Notes: a model not told the origin generated them from the sequence alone. A DNA stretch of 14,791 bases from Actinomycetes bacterium (GCA_021827225.1 JAKAXG010000031.1:1-14791); one strand, 5' to 3'; numbered from the stretch's first letter, positions 1 to 6,451 are shown. Translations and numbers: made by a program.

Positions 1-267
1 TTGGCCGCCGCCCGGCCCATCGAGGTCAGCTTCCTGCCCCGCCGGGAGGCCGTCCTCGACCACGACCTGATCCGCACCAAGGTGAGCCTCATCCCCGAGT
101 CGGTGCAGGAGATCCGCGTCGTCGACATCGTCGGCCTCGACAAGCAGGCCGACGGTGGCACCCACGTCCGGACCACCGAAGAGGTCGGCCGGGTGACCGT
201 CCTGAAAACGGAGTCCAAGGGTAAGGGCAACAAGCGGATCCGCATCCAGATCGAGGACGCGCCGTGA
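1..267 (+). CDS. Alanyl-tRNA editing protein (AlaX type), C-terminal part, cut by the window edge
   Basis: The visible 88 residues match the C-terminal half of the second additional (SAD-like) domain shared by alanyl-tRNA synthetase and free-standing AlaX editing proteins. These deacylate tRNA-Ala mischarged with serine or glycine in the cytoplasm. Visible signs are the IPESV..IRVV segment, the VGLDKQADGGTHVRTT motif at about residues 44-58, and the closing run KTESKGKGNKRIRI. In the family the GGTHV motif belongs to a CxxxH zinc site; here the Cys position is Asp (residue 51) while the His (residue 55) is kept. The TTG at base 1 is probably not the start: family members are much longer and the reading frame is open to the edge. 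The stop overlaps the next start by 4 bp, so translation is probably coupled to larE. Family call is firm; substrate is inferred. Confidence 0.85.
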   Translation: MAAARPIEVSFLPRREAVLDHDLIRTKVSLIPESVQEIRVVDIVGLDKQADGGTHVRTTEEVGRVTVLKTESKGKGNKRIRIQIEDAP

Positions 268-1091
268 CCGCCGACCTGCTCGACGAGCTGCGCCGGCGGG
301 TGGAATCCGCCGGCCGGATGGTGGTGGCGTTCAGCGGCGGGGTGGACTCCGCCCTGCTGGCCCGGGTGGCGCACGACGTCCTCGGGCCGCAGCGTTCCCT
401 GGCCGCCACCGCGGTGTCGGCGTCCCTGGCGCCGTCGGAGCTCGAGGACTGCCGGCGGCTGGCCGCCGCCTGGGGGATGCGCTGGCGGGAGGTGCGCACC
501 GACGAGCTGGGCCGCCCGGAGTACGTGGTCAACGGCCCGGACCGCTGCTACCACTGCAAGAGCGAGCTGATGGACCGGCTGGTCCCCCTGGCCGAAGCCG
601 AGGGGGCGGTGGTGGCGCTCGGGGTCAACCTCGACGATCTCTCCGACCACCGCCCCGGCCAGAAAGCGGCCCGCGAGCGGGGGGCGGTGTTCCCTCTGGT
701 CGACGCCGGCTTCACCAAGGCGGCGGTGCGCTCGGCGGCCCGCCGGCTGGGTCTGGAGGTGGCCGACAAACCGGCGGCCGCCTGCCTGGCCTCCCGGCTG
801 CCGTACGGGACGCCGGTGACGCTGACCACCCTCCGGGAGGTGGCCGTCGCCGAGGAGGGACTGCGCCGTCTGGGCTTCCACCAGGTGCGGGTCCGCCACT
901 ACGGCGACGTGGCCCGCCTCGAGGTGCCGCTCGATCAGCTGGCCGACGTCCTCGACGCCCGGCTCGACGTGGTGGACGCCGTCAAGGCGGCCGGGTACCG
1001 CTACGTCGCCCTGGACCTCGAGGGCTTCCGTTCGGGGAACCTCAACGCCGGCCTTTCCGTCGCCGCCCGCCGGGGGAGCGCCGGGCTGTGA
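264..1091 (+). CDS. larE: LarE-like ATP-dependent sulfur transferase (PP-loop)
   Basis: This 275-residue protein is a PP-loop ATP pyrophosphatase of the LarE family. In Lactobacillus LarE adenylates the carboxylates of a pyridinium precursor and donates sulfur while building the nickel-pincer cofactor of lactate racemase. The P-loop SGGVDS is at residues 24-29, a CYHCK motif (C95, C98) follows, then VNLDDLSDHRPG at 121-132. The KPAAACLASRLPYG segment has C174 at the place of the sacrificial cysteine (Cys176 in Lactobacillus plantarum). The C-terminal GYRYVALDLEGFRSGNLN is the family signature. Start is GTG, overlapping the upstream stop by 4 bp, with GAGGA 6 nt before it. The downstream NIL gene again overlaps by 4 bp. 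larB, larC and larA are not seen here, so the sulfur acceptor may not be the lactate racemase cofactor. Family call is strong; the exact substrate is open. Confidence 0.88.
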   Translation: MTADLLDELRRRVESAGRMVVAFSGGVDSALLARVAHDVLGPQRSLAATAVSASLAPSELEDCRRLAAAWGMRWREVRTDELGRPEYVVNGPDRCYHCKSELMDRLVPLAEAEGAVVALGVNLDDLSDHRPGQKAARERGAVFPLVDAGFTKAAVRSAARRLGLEVADKPAAACLASRLPYGTPVTLTTLREVAVAEEGLRRLGFHQVRVRHYGDVARLEVPLDQLADVLDARLDVVDAVKAAGYRYVALDLEGFRSGNLNAGLSVAARRGSAGL

Positions 1092-1327
1092 CCGGCCCCC
1101 GGGTCCGACTGACCTTCCCGCCCGACCTGGTGCGCCAGGCGGTCATCGGCCAGCTGGTGCGGCGCTTCGACGTCATGCCCAACATCCGGCGCGCCGACGT
1201 GAGCGACGACGTGGGCTGGATCGTCTGCGAGCTCGACGGCGACGCCGACAAGGTGGCCGAGGCCGTGGCCTGGATGGAGCAGATCGGCGTCGACGTCGAC
1301 CGCCTCGACCATCCCCTGGAGAGCTGA
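1088..1327 (+). CDS. Stand-alone NIL-domain protein
   Basis: This 79-residue protein consists almost entirely of a NIL domain, an ACT-like fold otherwise found at the C-terminus of MetN methionine transporter ATPases and fused to ferredoxin domains. The start RVRLTFPPDLVRQAVIGQLVRRF, with NIRRADV and then the closing VAWMEQIGVDV segment, is typical. There is no transmembrane segment or cofactor motif. The GTG start overlaps the larE stop by 4 bp, and a GGGGGAG Shine-Dalgarno lies 9 nt before it, so both proteins are probably made together. NIL domains are known as regulatory or partner modules in sulfur amino acid transport and sulfide-dependent homocysteine synthesis. A role as small-molecule sensor or partner for the neighbouring sulfur transferase is inference from context. 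Confidence 0.85.
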   Translation: MTGPRVRLTFPPDLVRQAVIGQLVRRFDVMPNIRRADVSDDVGWIVCELDGDADKVAEAVAWMEQIGVDVDRLDHPLES

Positions 1328-1334
1328 CGGCGCG

Positions 1335-1799
1335 GTGAGCGGGGACGACCCGGCCGCCGCCGTGCAGGCGTACGCCGGCGCGCTGGCCGACGGGCTGGAC
1401 GCCGCCCTGCCGTCGTGGGTGGTGTCGAGCGTCAACCGGATCATGAACGCCTGGGCCGGCGGGGTGCCGGCGGAGGTGGCCAGGGCCGCCGAGTCGGCAG
1501 GCGCCCGGGCCGCGTCGGAGATAGGCCCGGCGGTGAGGGACCTTCTGCGGGCCGACATCGACGATCAACGGACCACGCCGCTCAGCCTGGTCAGGTCCGC
1601 GGTCCGCTATCCCACCGAGGTGCTGCGAGCCGCCGGAGTGCCGCCGGTCGAGCGGGACACCTTCGCCGAGGCCGCCTTCCCCGACGACAGCTACGACCTG
1701 GCCCCCGCCTCCTTCGCCGACCTGGACCCGCAGCTCGGCGAGCTGGCGGTCAGGTGGGGGGCGGCGAAGGCTTTCGAGCACAAGCGCCGTCACCGCTGA
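1335..1799 (+). CDS. Unrecognised 154-residue soluble protein
   Basis: I do not recognise a named family. The protein is soluble, without signal peptide or membrane segments. Its N-terminal half is alanine-rich and probably helical (AVQAYAGALADGLDAALPSWV). The central to C-terminal part looks conserved in character: DIDDQRTTPLSLVR at about 75-88, YPTEVLRAAGVPPVERD, FPDDSYDL and a closing WGAAKAFEHKRRHR with a basic tail. The GTG start is 7 bp after the NIL-gene stop with GGAGAG 11 nt upstream, so it is probably the last gene of the alaX-larE-NIL operon. Its final 50 bp are also the antisense end of the sensor-kinase gene. Reality as a gene is supported by operon position and amino-acid composition; function is unknown. 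Confidence 0.72.
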   Translation: MSGDDPAAAVQAYAGALADGLDAALPSWVVSSVNRIMNAWAGGVPAEVARAAESAGARAASEIGPAVRDLLRADIDDQRTTPLSLVRSAVRYPTEVLRAAGVPPVERDTFAEAAFPDDSYDLAPASFADLDPQLGELAVRWGAAKAFEHKRRHR

Positions 1800-3270
1800 C
1801 ATCGGTCCCCCGGGCGGTCACCGGCGCCGGCAGCTCGACGGTGAACAAAGCTCCGCCGCCCGGTGCGTTCGCCGCCTCCGCCCGGCCTCCGTGCTCGGCG
1901 GCGACGCCGGCCACGATGGACAGACCCAGGCCGGCGCCGGTGCCCACCCGGGCCCTGTCGCCCTGCCAGAACCGGTCGAAGGCGTGCCCGAGCGACTCGG
2001 CGTCCAGCCCGGGCCCGTGGTCGCGCACGCTGACCACGGCGCAGCCGTCCACCCGTCGGCACCCCACCTCGATGGGGGTGCCGGCCGGCGTGTGGCGCAG
2101 CGCGTTGCTGACCAGGTTGGCGACCGCCTGGCGGATGTGGGCCTCGTCCACGTCGGCCACGACCGGCTCGGGTGCGTCGAGGGTGACGGGCCGGTCGGGC
2201 TCGGTGGCCACCGCGTCGGTGCAGGCGTCGGCGGCCAGGACGGTGAGGTCCAGCGGGCGCCGGTCGATGTCGCGGTGCTGGTCGAGGCGGGCCAGCAGCA
2301 GCAGGTCCTCGACCAGCACCCGCATCCGGGCGGACTCCTCCTCGATCCGGCGGAGGATGGTGGGCAGGTCCACGCGCGCCGAGTCGCCGCTCACCCGGAA
2401 CAGCTCGGCGAAACCCTGGATGGAGGTGAGAGGGGTCCGCAGCTCGTGGGAGGCGTCGGCCAGGAACTGGCGCAGCCTCTGCTCCGTCGCCTCCCGCTCG
2501 GCGAACGCCGACTCGATGCCGTCCAGCATGGTGTTGAGGGCCAGGCCGAGCTGCCCGACCTCGCTGGCGTCGCCGGAGGGGCTGACCCGCGGGGAGAGGT
2601 CCCCGGCCGAGATCCGCCCCGCGGTGTGGGCCATCCGCTCGAGGGGGCGGAGCCCCCGGCGCAGCACCAGCCAGGCGCCGCCGGACACCACCAGCAGCAG
2701 GGCGGCCAGCGCCGCCCCCTCGATGAGGAGCAGGCGGTCGAGGGCCCTGGAGATGTCGGTGGTGGGGATGGCCACGATGGTCGAGCCGCCGTCGGCCGCC
2801 GTGACCTGCAGGACCCTGAACTGCGCCGGCCCGCTGGTGGCGCCGACGGTGAAGATCTGGCCCTGCGGGGTCGGGGCGGGAAGCTCGGCGGGCAGGCGGG
2901 GCTGGGCCTCGCTGGTGGTGAACTGGACGTGGGCCACGACCGCCCCGGTGGCGCTGACCAGCTCGGCGACGGTGCCCGGCGGCAGCACCAGGCCCGGTGT
3001 GCGGCCGTCCCCGGACCCCGGCTGGCCGAGCGGCCCCGGGCCCAGACCGAGGCGGCCGCCCGGGCCGATCCGGCCGCCGATGTCCTCCTGGCTCGCCGCC
3101 GCCTCGGCGTCGAGGTACTGGTCCACGACCGGCGCCGAGGTGCGCAGCTGCGAGTCCAGGGCCCGGTACTGCGAGCCCCGGTAGGCCAGGTAGGTGGCGG
3201 CCAGGAAGGCGCCGGCGGCGACGGTCACCAGGGCCACCAGGGCCAGCACCAGCCGCAGACGGAGGGTCAA
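1750..3270 (-). CDS. Membrane sensor histidine kinase (HAMP-HisKA-HATPase), TrcS/MprB-like
   Basis: A 506-residue sensor kinase that would autophosphorylate and pass phosphate to the response regulator encoded just upstream. Membrane helix 1 covers about residues 7-29 and helix 2 about 180-203, framing an extracytoplasmic loop of about 150 residues. A HAMP linker follows at 204-257, then the H-box SHELRTP with H275. The ATP-binding domain has N-box NLVSNALRH (385-393), G1 box DHGPGL (417-422), F-box FDRFW (431-435) and G2 box GAGLGLSI (445-452). The start is TTG, supported by an AGAGGGAG ribosome site 7 nt before it and by the typical MTLRLRLVLALVALV opening. It lies 13 bp after the regulator stop, so the two are co-transcribed. 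Residues 64-90 are unusually rich in Gly and Pro. The last 26 residues after VELPAP lie beyond the kinase core and partly overlap the convergent gene. The signal is unknown. Confidence 0.94.
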   Translation of the reverse strand: MTLRLRLVLALVALVTVAAGAFLAATYLAYRGSQYRALDSQLRTSAPVVDQYLDAEAAASQEDIGGRIGPGGRLGLGPGPLGQPGSGDGRTPGLVLPPGTVAELVSATGAVVAHVQFTTSEAQPRLPAELPAPTPQGQIFTVGATSGPAQFRVLQVTAADGGSTIVAIPTTDISRALDRLLLIEGAALAALLLVVSGGAWLVLRRGLRPLERMAHTAGRISAGDLSPRVSPSGDASEVGQLGLALNTMLDGIESAFAEREATEQRLRQFLADASHELRTPLTSIQGFAELFRVSGDSARVDLPTILRRIEEESARMRVLVEDLLLLARLDQHRDIDRRPLDLTVLAADACTDAVATEPDRPVTLDAPEPVVADVDEAHIRQAVANLVSNALRHTPAGTPIEVGCRRVDGCAVVSVRDHGPGLDAESLGHAFDRFWQGDRARVGTGAGLGLSIVAGVAAEHGGRAEAANAPGGGALFTVELPAPVTARGTDVSGDGACARKPSPPPT

Positions 3271-3277
3271 GCCGCGG

Positions 3278-3285
3278 CTCCCTCT
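3278..3285 (-). promoter_or_regulatory. Ribosome binding site of the sensor kinase gene
   Basis: Read on the minus strand this is AGAGGGAG, 7 nt before the TTG at 3270 and overlapping the stop codon of the response regulator. It decides the TTG start and indicates translational coupling between regulator and kinase. Confidence 0.75.
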
Positions 3286-4000
3286 AGGCGCGCGGCAGCC
3301 GCAGGCTGTAGCCGACGCCGCGGGCGGTGTGGATGAGGGGGGTCTCGCCGTCGTCGATCTTGTGCCGCAGGTAGCTGATGTAGGTCTCCAGCACGCTGGC
3401 GTTGCCGGCGAAGGTGTACTCCCACACGTGCTCGAGGATCTGTTCCCGGGTGAGGACCCGCCGGGCGTTGACGAGCAGGTAGTGCAGCAGCTTGAACTCC
3501 GTTGGCGTCAGGTCCACCAGCCGGTCGCCCCGCCACACGTCCCGGCTGTCCTCGTCGAGCACCAGGTCGGCGAAGCTGAGGCGCCGGTCGCCGGGCCCGC
3601 CGCCGCCCGACCGGCGCAGCACGGCCCTGACCCGCTCCACCAGTTCCTCGACGCTGAAGGGCTTGGTGACGTAGTCGTCGCTGCCCAGACGCAGCCCTTC
3701 CACCTTGTCGGCGGTGGCGTCCCGGGCGGTGAGGAAGATGATGGGGACGTGGGCGCCGGCACCCTCGGCGTAGCGGATGCGCCGGGCCACCTCGAAACCG
3801 TCGAGGTCCGGGAGCATGACATCGAGGACGATCAGATCCGGGCGGCGCTCGATGGCGGCGACCAGGGCGGAGCGCCCGGAGGCGGCCCGCTCGACATCGA
3901 AGCCGTTGTAGCCGAGGGCCATGGCCACCAGCTCGGTGATGTGCTCCTCGTCGTCGACGACCAGTATCCGTGGGTTTGCGGTCGGCAAGGGGGCGGTCAC
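3284..4000 (-). CDS. OmpR/PhoB-family response regulator, TrcR/MprA-like
   Basis: A 238-residue DNA-binding response regulator, cytoplasmic partner of the adjacent kinase. The receiver domain spans about residues 11-130: acidic pair D16-D17, phospho-acceptor D60 in IVLDVMLPDLDG, conserved T91 and K113 in TKPF. A glycine-rich linker (SGGGGPGD) leads to a winged-helix DNA-binding domain at about 140-235, with LTPTEFKLL, a recognition region around NASVLETYISYLRHKID, and the closing RGVGYSL wing. I chose GTG at 4000: it is the only plausible start before the receiver domain, giving VTAPLPTANPRILVVDDE. The frame stays open further upstream only as a shadow of the Cys4 gene. No strong Shine-Dalgarno or TANNNT box sits next to this start. 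A weak CAGAAT about 55 nt upstream could serve as a -10 for a leadered transcript. Target genes are unknown; autoregulation is common in the family. Confidence 0.95.
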   Translation of the reverse strand: MTAPLPTANPRILVVDDEEHITELVAMALGYNGFDVERAASGRSALVAAIERRPDLIVLDVMLPDLDGFEVARRIRYAEGAGAHVPIIFLTARDATADKVEGLRLGSDDYVTKPFSVEELVERVRAVLRRSGGGGPGDRRLSFADLVLDEDSRDVWRGDRLVDLTPTEFKLLHYLLVNARRVLTREQILEHVWEYTFAGNASVLETYISYLRHKIDDGETPLIHTARGVGYSLRLPRA

Positions 4001-4060
4001 GGGTCCACGGTGGTGGAGCCGTCTGGGACCGACCTGAGCGGTTCCTGTGATTCTGCTTGG

Positions 4061-4084
4061 AAAAAGGGCGGCGACCGCGGCCGC
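4061..4084 (-). terminator. Possible weak intrinsic terminator after the Cys4 gene
   Basis: On the minus strand the 5-bp stem GCGGC/GCCGC (4084-4080 and 4072-4068) encloses a 7-nt loop and is followed by CC and TTTTT (4065-4061). It starts at the stop codon of the small Cys4 gene and precedes the response regulator. The stem is short, so termination may be partial, and the two minus-strand units could still share a transcript. Confidence 0.35.
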
Positions 4085-4335
4085 TAGCCCCGCTTCCGGC
4101 GGGGCTTCTTCCGCTTGGCCGGGGGCAGGGCGTTCAGAGCGTCGGCAGTGTTGGTCATGCGGGTGGCGGGCGCCTGGGCCCAGCCCGCCCCTGACAGCGA
4201 CCGGCTCTCGAAGAACAGGCAGCCCTCGGGGCAGGCGAACGGCTCCTCGTTGGCCGACAGCCGGCAGCGGCGGACCACCTCGCCGGTGGGCGTGCTGCGC
4301 TGCACGTAGTGCCGGCAGTCCTCTCGTACGCCCAT
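4084..4335 (-). CDS. Small four-cysteine protein with basic C-terminal tail (possible zinc ribbon)
   Basis: I do not recognise a named family. The 83-residue protein starts MGVREDCRHYVQR and carries four cysteines, C7, C24, C35 and C39, the last pair within FACPEGCLFFE. The spacing (16, 10 and 3 residues between) would suit one Zn or Fe-S site. The C-terminus AKRKKPRRKRG is strongly basic, suggesting contact with nucleic acid. The ATG at 4335 is chosen over upstream in-frame codons because a CACAAT box lies exactly 6 nt before it, and because sequence further upstream falls into the divergent promoter and gene. It sits on the same strand as the response regulator and kinase, 83 bp before them, with a possible weak terminator between. 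Metal binding and nucleic-acid binding are inferences. Confidence 0.75.
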   Translation of the reverse strand: MGVREDCRHYVQRSTPTGEVVRRCRLSANEEPFACPEGCLFFESRSLSGAGWAQAPATRMTNTADALNALPPAKRKKPRRKRG

Positions 4336-4341
4336 CCCGCC

Positions 4342-4347
4342 ATTGTG
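4342..4347 (-). promoter_or_regulatory. Candidate leaderless -10 box for the Cys4 gene
   Basis: Read on the minus strand this is CACAAT, 4 of 6 matches to TATAAT, 6 nt before the ATG. There is no Shine-Dalgarno between, so transcription would begin at or next to the start codon. I see no convincing -35. Confidence 0.45.
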
Positions 4348-4362
4348 GCACGGGACCGGGAG

Positions 4363-4392
4363 GGGACAGCCGCGGCTCTGCGCCCATACAGT
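4363..4392 (+). promoter_or_regulatory. Candidate leaderless promoter of the flavoprotein gene
   Basis: GGGACA (4363-4368; 4 of 6 to TTGACA) and TACAGT (4387-4392; TANNNT) are separated by 18 bp. The -10 box ends 7 nt before the ATG at 4400, leaving no space for a Shine-Dalgarno. The same TACAGT occurs 7 nt before the GNAT gene start. Confidence 0.6.
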
Positions 4393-4399
4393 CTCCCGG

Positions 4400-5734
4400 A
4401 TGGGAAAACGCCTACTGGTGGTCGGCGGCGACGCCGCCGGGACGTCCGCTGCCCTGCAGGCCCGGCGGCTGGTGCCCGATCTGGAGATCGTGGTGGTCGA
4501 GAAAGGGCAGTTCACCGGCTACTCGGCGTGCGGGATCCCTTTCCTGGTGTCGGGCCGGGTCCACGCCGTCGACGACCTGGTGGTCCGCTCCCCCGAGGAC
4601 ATCCGGGCCGTCCGCATAGACGTGCGCACCGGTCACGAGGTGGTCGGCGTCGATCTGGCCGCCCGGCGGGCCGAGGTCCACAACCTGACCCACGGCCGCT
4701 CCTTCCAGCTCGGGTTCGACTACCTGTTGCTGGCCACCGGCGCCCGCCCGCACCGCCCCACCGCCCCCGGATTCGACCTGCCGCACGTGCGCGGCGTACA
4801 GACCCTCGACGACGCCGCCGGGCTCCTGGCCGAGGTCCGGGAGCAGCAGCCGGCCAAGGTGGCGGTCGTGGGCAGCAGCTACACCGGCCTGGCCCTGGCC
4901 GAGGCCTTCCGCCTCCGGGGAGCGGCGGTCACGGTGGTGGAGCCCGGCGGCGAGATCCTGCCGCTGGTCGACCCCGAGATCGCCGCACCGGTCGCCCGGG
5001 CCATGCGCGACGCCGGCATCACCGTGCAGGCCGGGGTGGCCGTCACCGCGGTCAACGACGGGTCCGTCGAGACCACCGCCGGCGACATCCCCGCCGATCT
5101 GGTGATCCTGGGCGCCGGGGTGGTGCCGAACAGCGAGCTGGGCTCGGCGGCCGGTCTCGACACCGGCGTGCGGGACGCGCTGGTGGTGGACCGCCGGCAG
5201 CGCACCAGCGCCGAGGGCGTATGGGCGGCGGGGGACTGCTGCCAGTCCGTGCACCGGGTGAGCGGCACCACCACCTACCAGGCGCTCGGCACGGTGGCCA
5301 CCCGGCAGGGGCGGGTGGCCGGGATCAACCTGGGCGGCGGCTACGCCACCTTCCCGGGAGTGCTCGGCACGGCGGTCACCCGCATCTGCGACCTGGAGGT
5401 CGGCCGCACCGGGCTGACCGAGACGGAGGCCGCCGCCGCCGGCTTCGCCGCCGTGGCCGCCACCGTGGAGTCGGCCACCTCCGAGCCTTACCTGGCCGGG
5501 ACCCGGCCGACGACCGTGAAGCTGGTGGCCGAACGGCGGACCGGCCGGCTCCTCGGTGTCCAGTCGGTCGGTGGCCCCGGTTCGGCCAAGCGGGTCGACG
5601 TGGTGGCCGCCGCCCTGGTCGGCGGGCTCGGCGTGGACGACGTCGTCGACCTGGACCTGGGCTACACCCCGGCGCTGTCGACGGTCTGGGACCCCCTCCA
5701 GTCCGCCGCCCGGGTGCTGGGGCAGCAGCTGTAG
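4400..5734 (+). CDS. CoA-disulfide reductase / NADH oxidase-like flavoprotein
   Basis: A 444-residue FAD- and NAD(P)H-dependent pyridine nucleotide-disulfide oxidoreductase of the CoA-disulfide reductase/NADH oxidase/persulfide reductase group. The FAD-binding GGDAAGTSAA is at 9-18. A single redox cysteine, C44, lies in YSACGIPF, the position of the active Cys in this group, which uses one Cys rather than the CxxxxC pair of lipoamide dehydrogenase. LATGARP closes the first FAD segment. The NAD(P)H-binding VAVVGSSYTGLALAE (154-168) has Ser in place of the middle Gly of GxGxxG. The second FAD motif VWAAGDC is at 274-280. The C-terminal dimerisation domain ends with YTPALSTVWDPL (422-433). ATG at 4400 is preferred because MGKRLLVVGG opens the Rossmann fold directly and a TACAGT box lies 7 nt before it. 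Whether the substrate is CoA disulfide, a persulfide or oxygen cannot be told from sequence. Confidence 0.9.
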   Translation: MGKRLLVVGGDAAGTSAALQARRLVPDLEIVVVEKGQFTGYSACGIPFLVSGRVHAVDDLVVRSPEDIRAVRIDVRTGHEVVGVDLAARRAEVHNLTHGRSFQLGFDYLLLATGARPHRPTAPGFDLPHVRGVQTLDDAAGLLAEVREQQPAKVAVVGSSYTGLALAEAFRLRGAAVTVVEPGGEILPLVDPEIAAPVARAMRDAGITVQAGVAVTAVNDGSVETTAGDIPADLVILGAGVVPNSELGSAAGLDTGVRDALVVDRRQRTSAEGVWAAGDCCQSVHRVSGTTTYQALGTVATRQGRVAGINLGGGYATFPGVLGTAVTRICDLEVGRTGLTETEAAAAGFAAVAATVESATSEPYLAGTRPTTVKLVAERRTGRLLGVQSVGGPGSAKRVDVVAAALVGGLGVDDVVDLDLGYTPALSTVWDPLQSAARVLGQQL

Positions 5735-5748
5735 CGGCGGGCGCGGGC

Positions 5749-5754
5749 TACTCT
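5749..5754 (+). promoter_or_regulatory. Candidate leaderless -10 box for the NUDIX gene
   Basis: TACTCT fits TANNNT and lies 8 nt before the ATG at 5763, in a 28-bp gap with no Shine-Dalgarno. No clear -35 is visible; that region would lie in the end of the flavoprotein gene. Confidence 0.5.
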
Positions 5755-5762
5755 CGTTGTCG

Positions 5763-6446
5763 ATGGCTGACAGGCCCGTATCCGATATGGACCTGCTCCG
5801 CTGGAGCGAGGCTCTGGCGGGCATCGCCCGTACCGGGCTGGCGTTCACCCAGAGCCTCTACGAGCGGGAGCGCTTCGAGGAGGTCCTCAAGGTGGCGGCC
5901 GACATCCGGGTGGCGGCCGGGCACGACGAGGGCCGCTTCGACGAGGAAGCGGTGGTGGCCGGCTGGTTGGACAGCGTCGGGGCCGGCGTGGCCGGCTACG
6001 TCACCCCCAAGGTGGCGGTGGGCGCCATCGTCGGCAACGACCGCGGTGAGCTGCTGCTCATCCAGCGGGGCGACTCCGGAGTGTGGCTGTACCCCACCGG
6101 GTGGGCCGACGTCGGCTACTCGCCGGCCGAGGTGGTGGTGAAGGAGGTCGAGGAGGAGGCCGGGATCCTCGTCGAGCCGCTGCGCCTGGTCGCCGTGTTC
6201 GACGGCCTCCGCCTGGGGGCGAGAGGGCTGCCGTTCTACTCGCTGGTGTTCCACTGCCGGGCGGTCGGCGGCACGCTGAAGCCGCACCCCCTCGAGACCC
6301 GGGACGTCGGCTGGTTCTCCGAGGACGCCCTGCCCGAGCCGCTGGCCGGCGGCGGGCGCTGGAAGGACCTGGCCTTCGAGGCCATCCGGGGGGAGGCCAT
6401 CGACGTGGTCTTCGACTCCCCCCGCCCGTCCACCTGGCGGAGCTGA
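5763..6446 (+). CDS. NUDIX hydrolase with N-terminal helical domain (ADP-ribose pyrophosphatase-like)
   Basis: A 227-residue NUDIX pyrophosphohydrolase. Residues about 9-70 (DLLRWSEALAGIARTGLAFT, then YERERFEEVLKVAADI) form the helical N-terminal domain seen in a subgroup of NUDIX proteins. Residues about 82-215 form the NUDIX fold. The NUDIX box runs from G113 to I135 and keeps the metal-binding glutamates E128, E131 and E132 in KEVEEEAGI. The first Glu of the consensus is Tyr (Y119) and the Arg is Lys (K127), both sides of the salt bridge that normally braces the helix. This looks like a subgroup trait rather than decay, since the rest of the fold is intact. Start is ATG, 8 nt after TACTCT. 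Expected substrates are nucleoside diphosphates linked to another group, such as ADP-ribose; the substrate is inference. Confidence 0.9.
   Translation: MADRPVSDMDLLRWSEALAGIARTGLAFTQSLYERERFEEVLKVAADIRVAAGHDEGRFDEEAVVAGWLDSVGAGVAGYVTPKVAVGAIVGNDRGELLLIQRGDSGVWLYPTGWADVGYSPAEVVVKEVEEEAGILVEPLRLVAVFDGLRLGARGLPFYSLVFHCRAVGGTLKPHPLETRDVGWFSEDALPEPLAGGGRWKDLAFEAIRGEAIDVVFDSPRPSTWRS
6439..6442 (+). promoter_or_regulatory. Ribosome binding site supporting the TTG start at 6452
   Basis: GGAG lies 9 nt before TTG, inside the last codons of the NUDIX gene. It favours 6452 over the GTG codons at 6488 and 6491, which lack such a signal. Confidence 0.4.
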
Positions 6447-6451
6447 CGCGG

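Noticed and set aside
1891..3336. Long plus-strand frames opposite the sensor kinase
   Set aside because: The minus strand carries complete HAMP, HisKA and HATPase motifs; plus-strand frames have no recognisable features.
4001..4387. N-terminal extension of the response regulator frame
   Set aside because: The extension is the out-of-frame shadow of the Cys4 gene, and regulators of this family start just before the receiver domain.
4309..6141. 610-codon plus-strand open frame across the flavoprotein and NUDIX genes
   Set aside because: Arg/Gly/Pro-rich shadow; the other frames give full flavoprotein and NUDIX domains.
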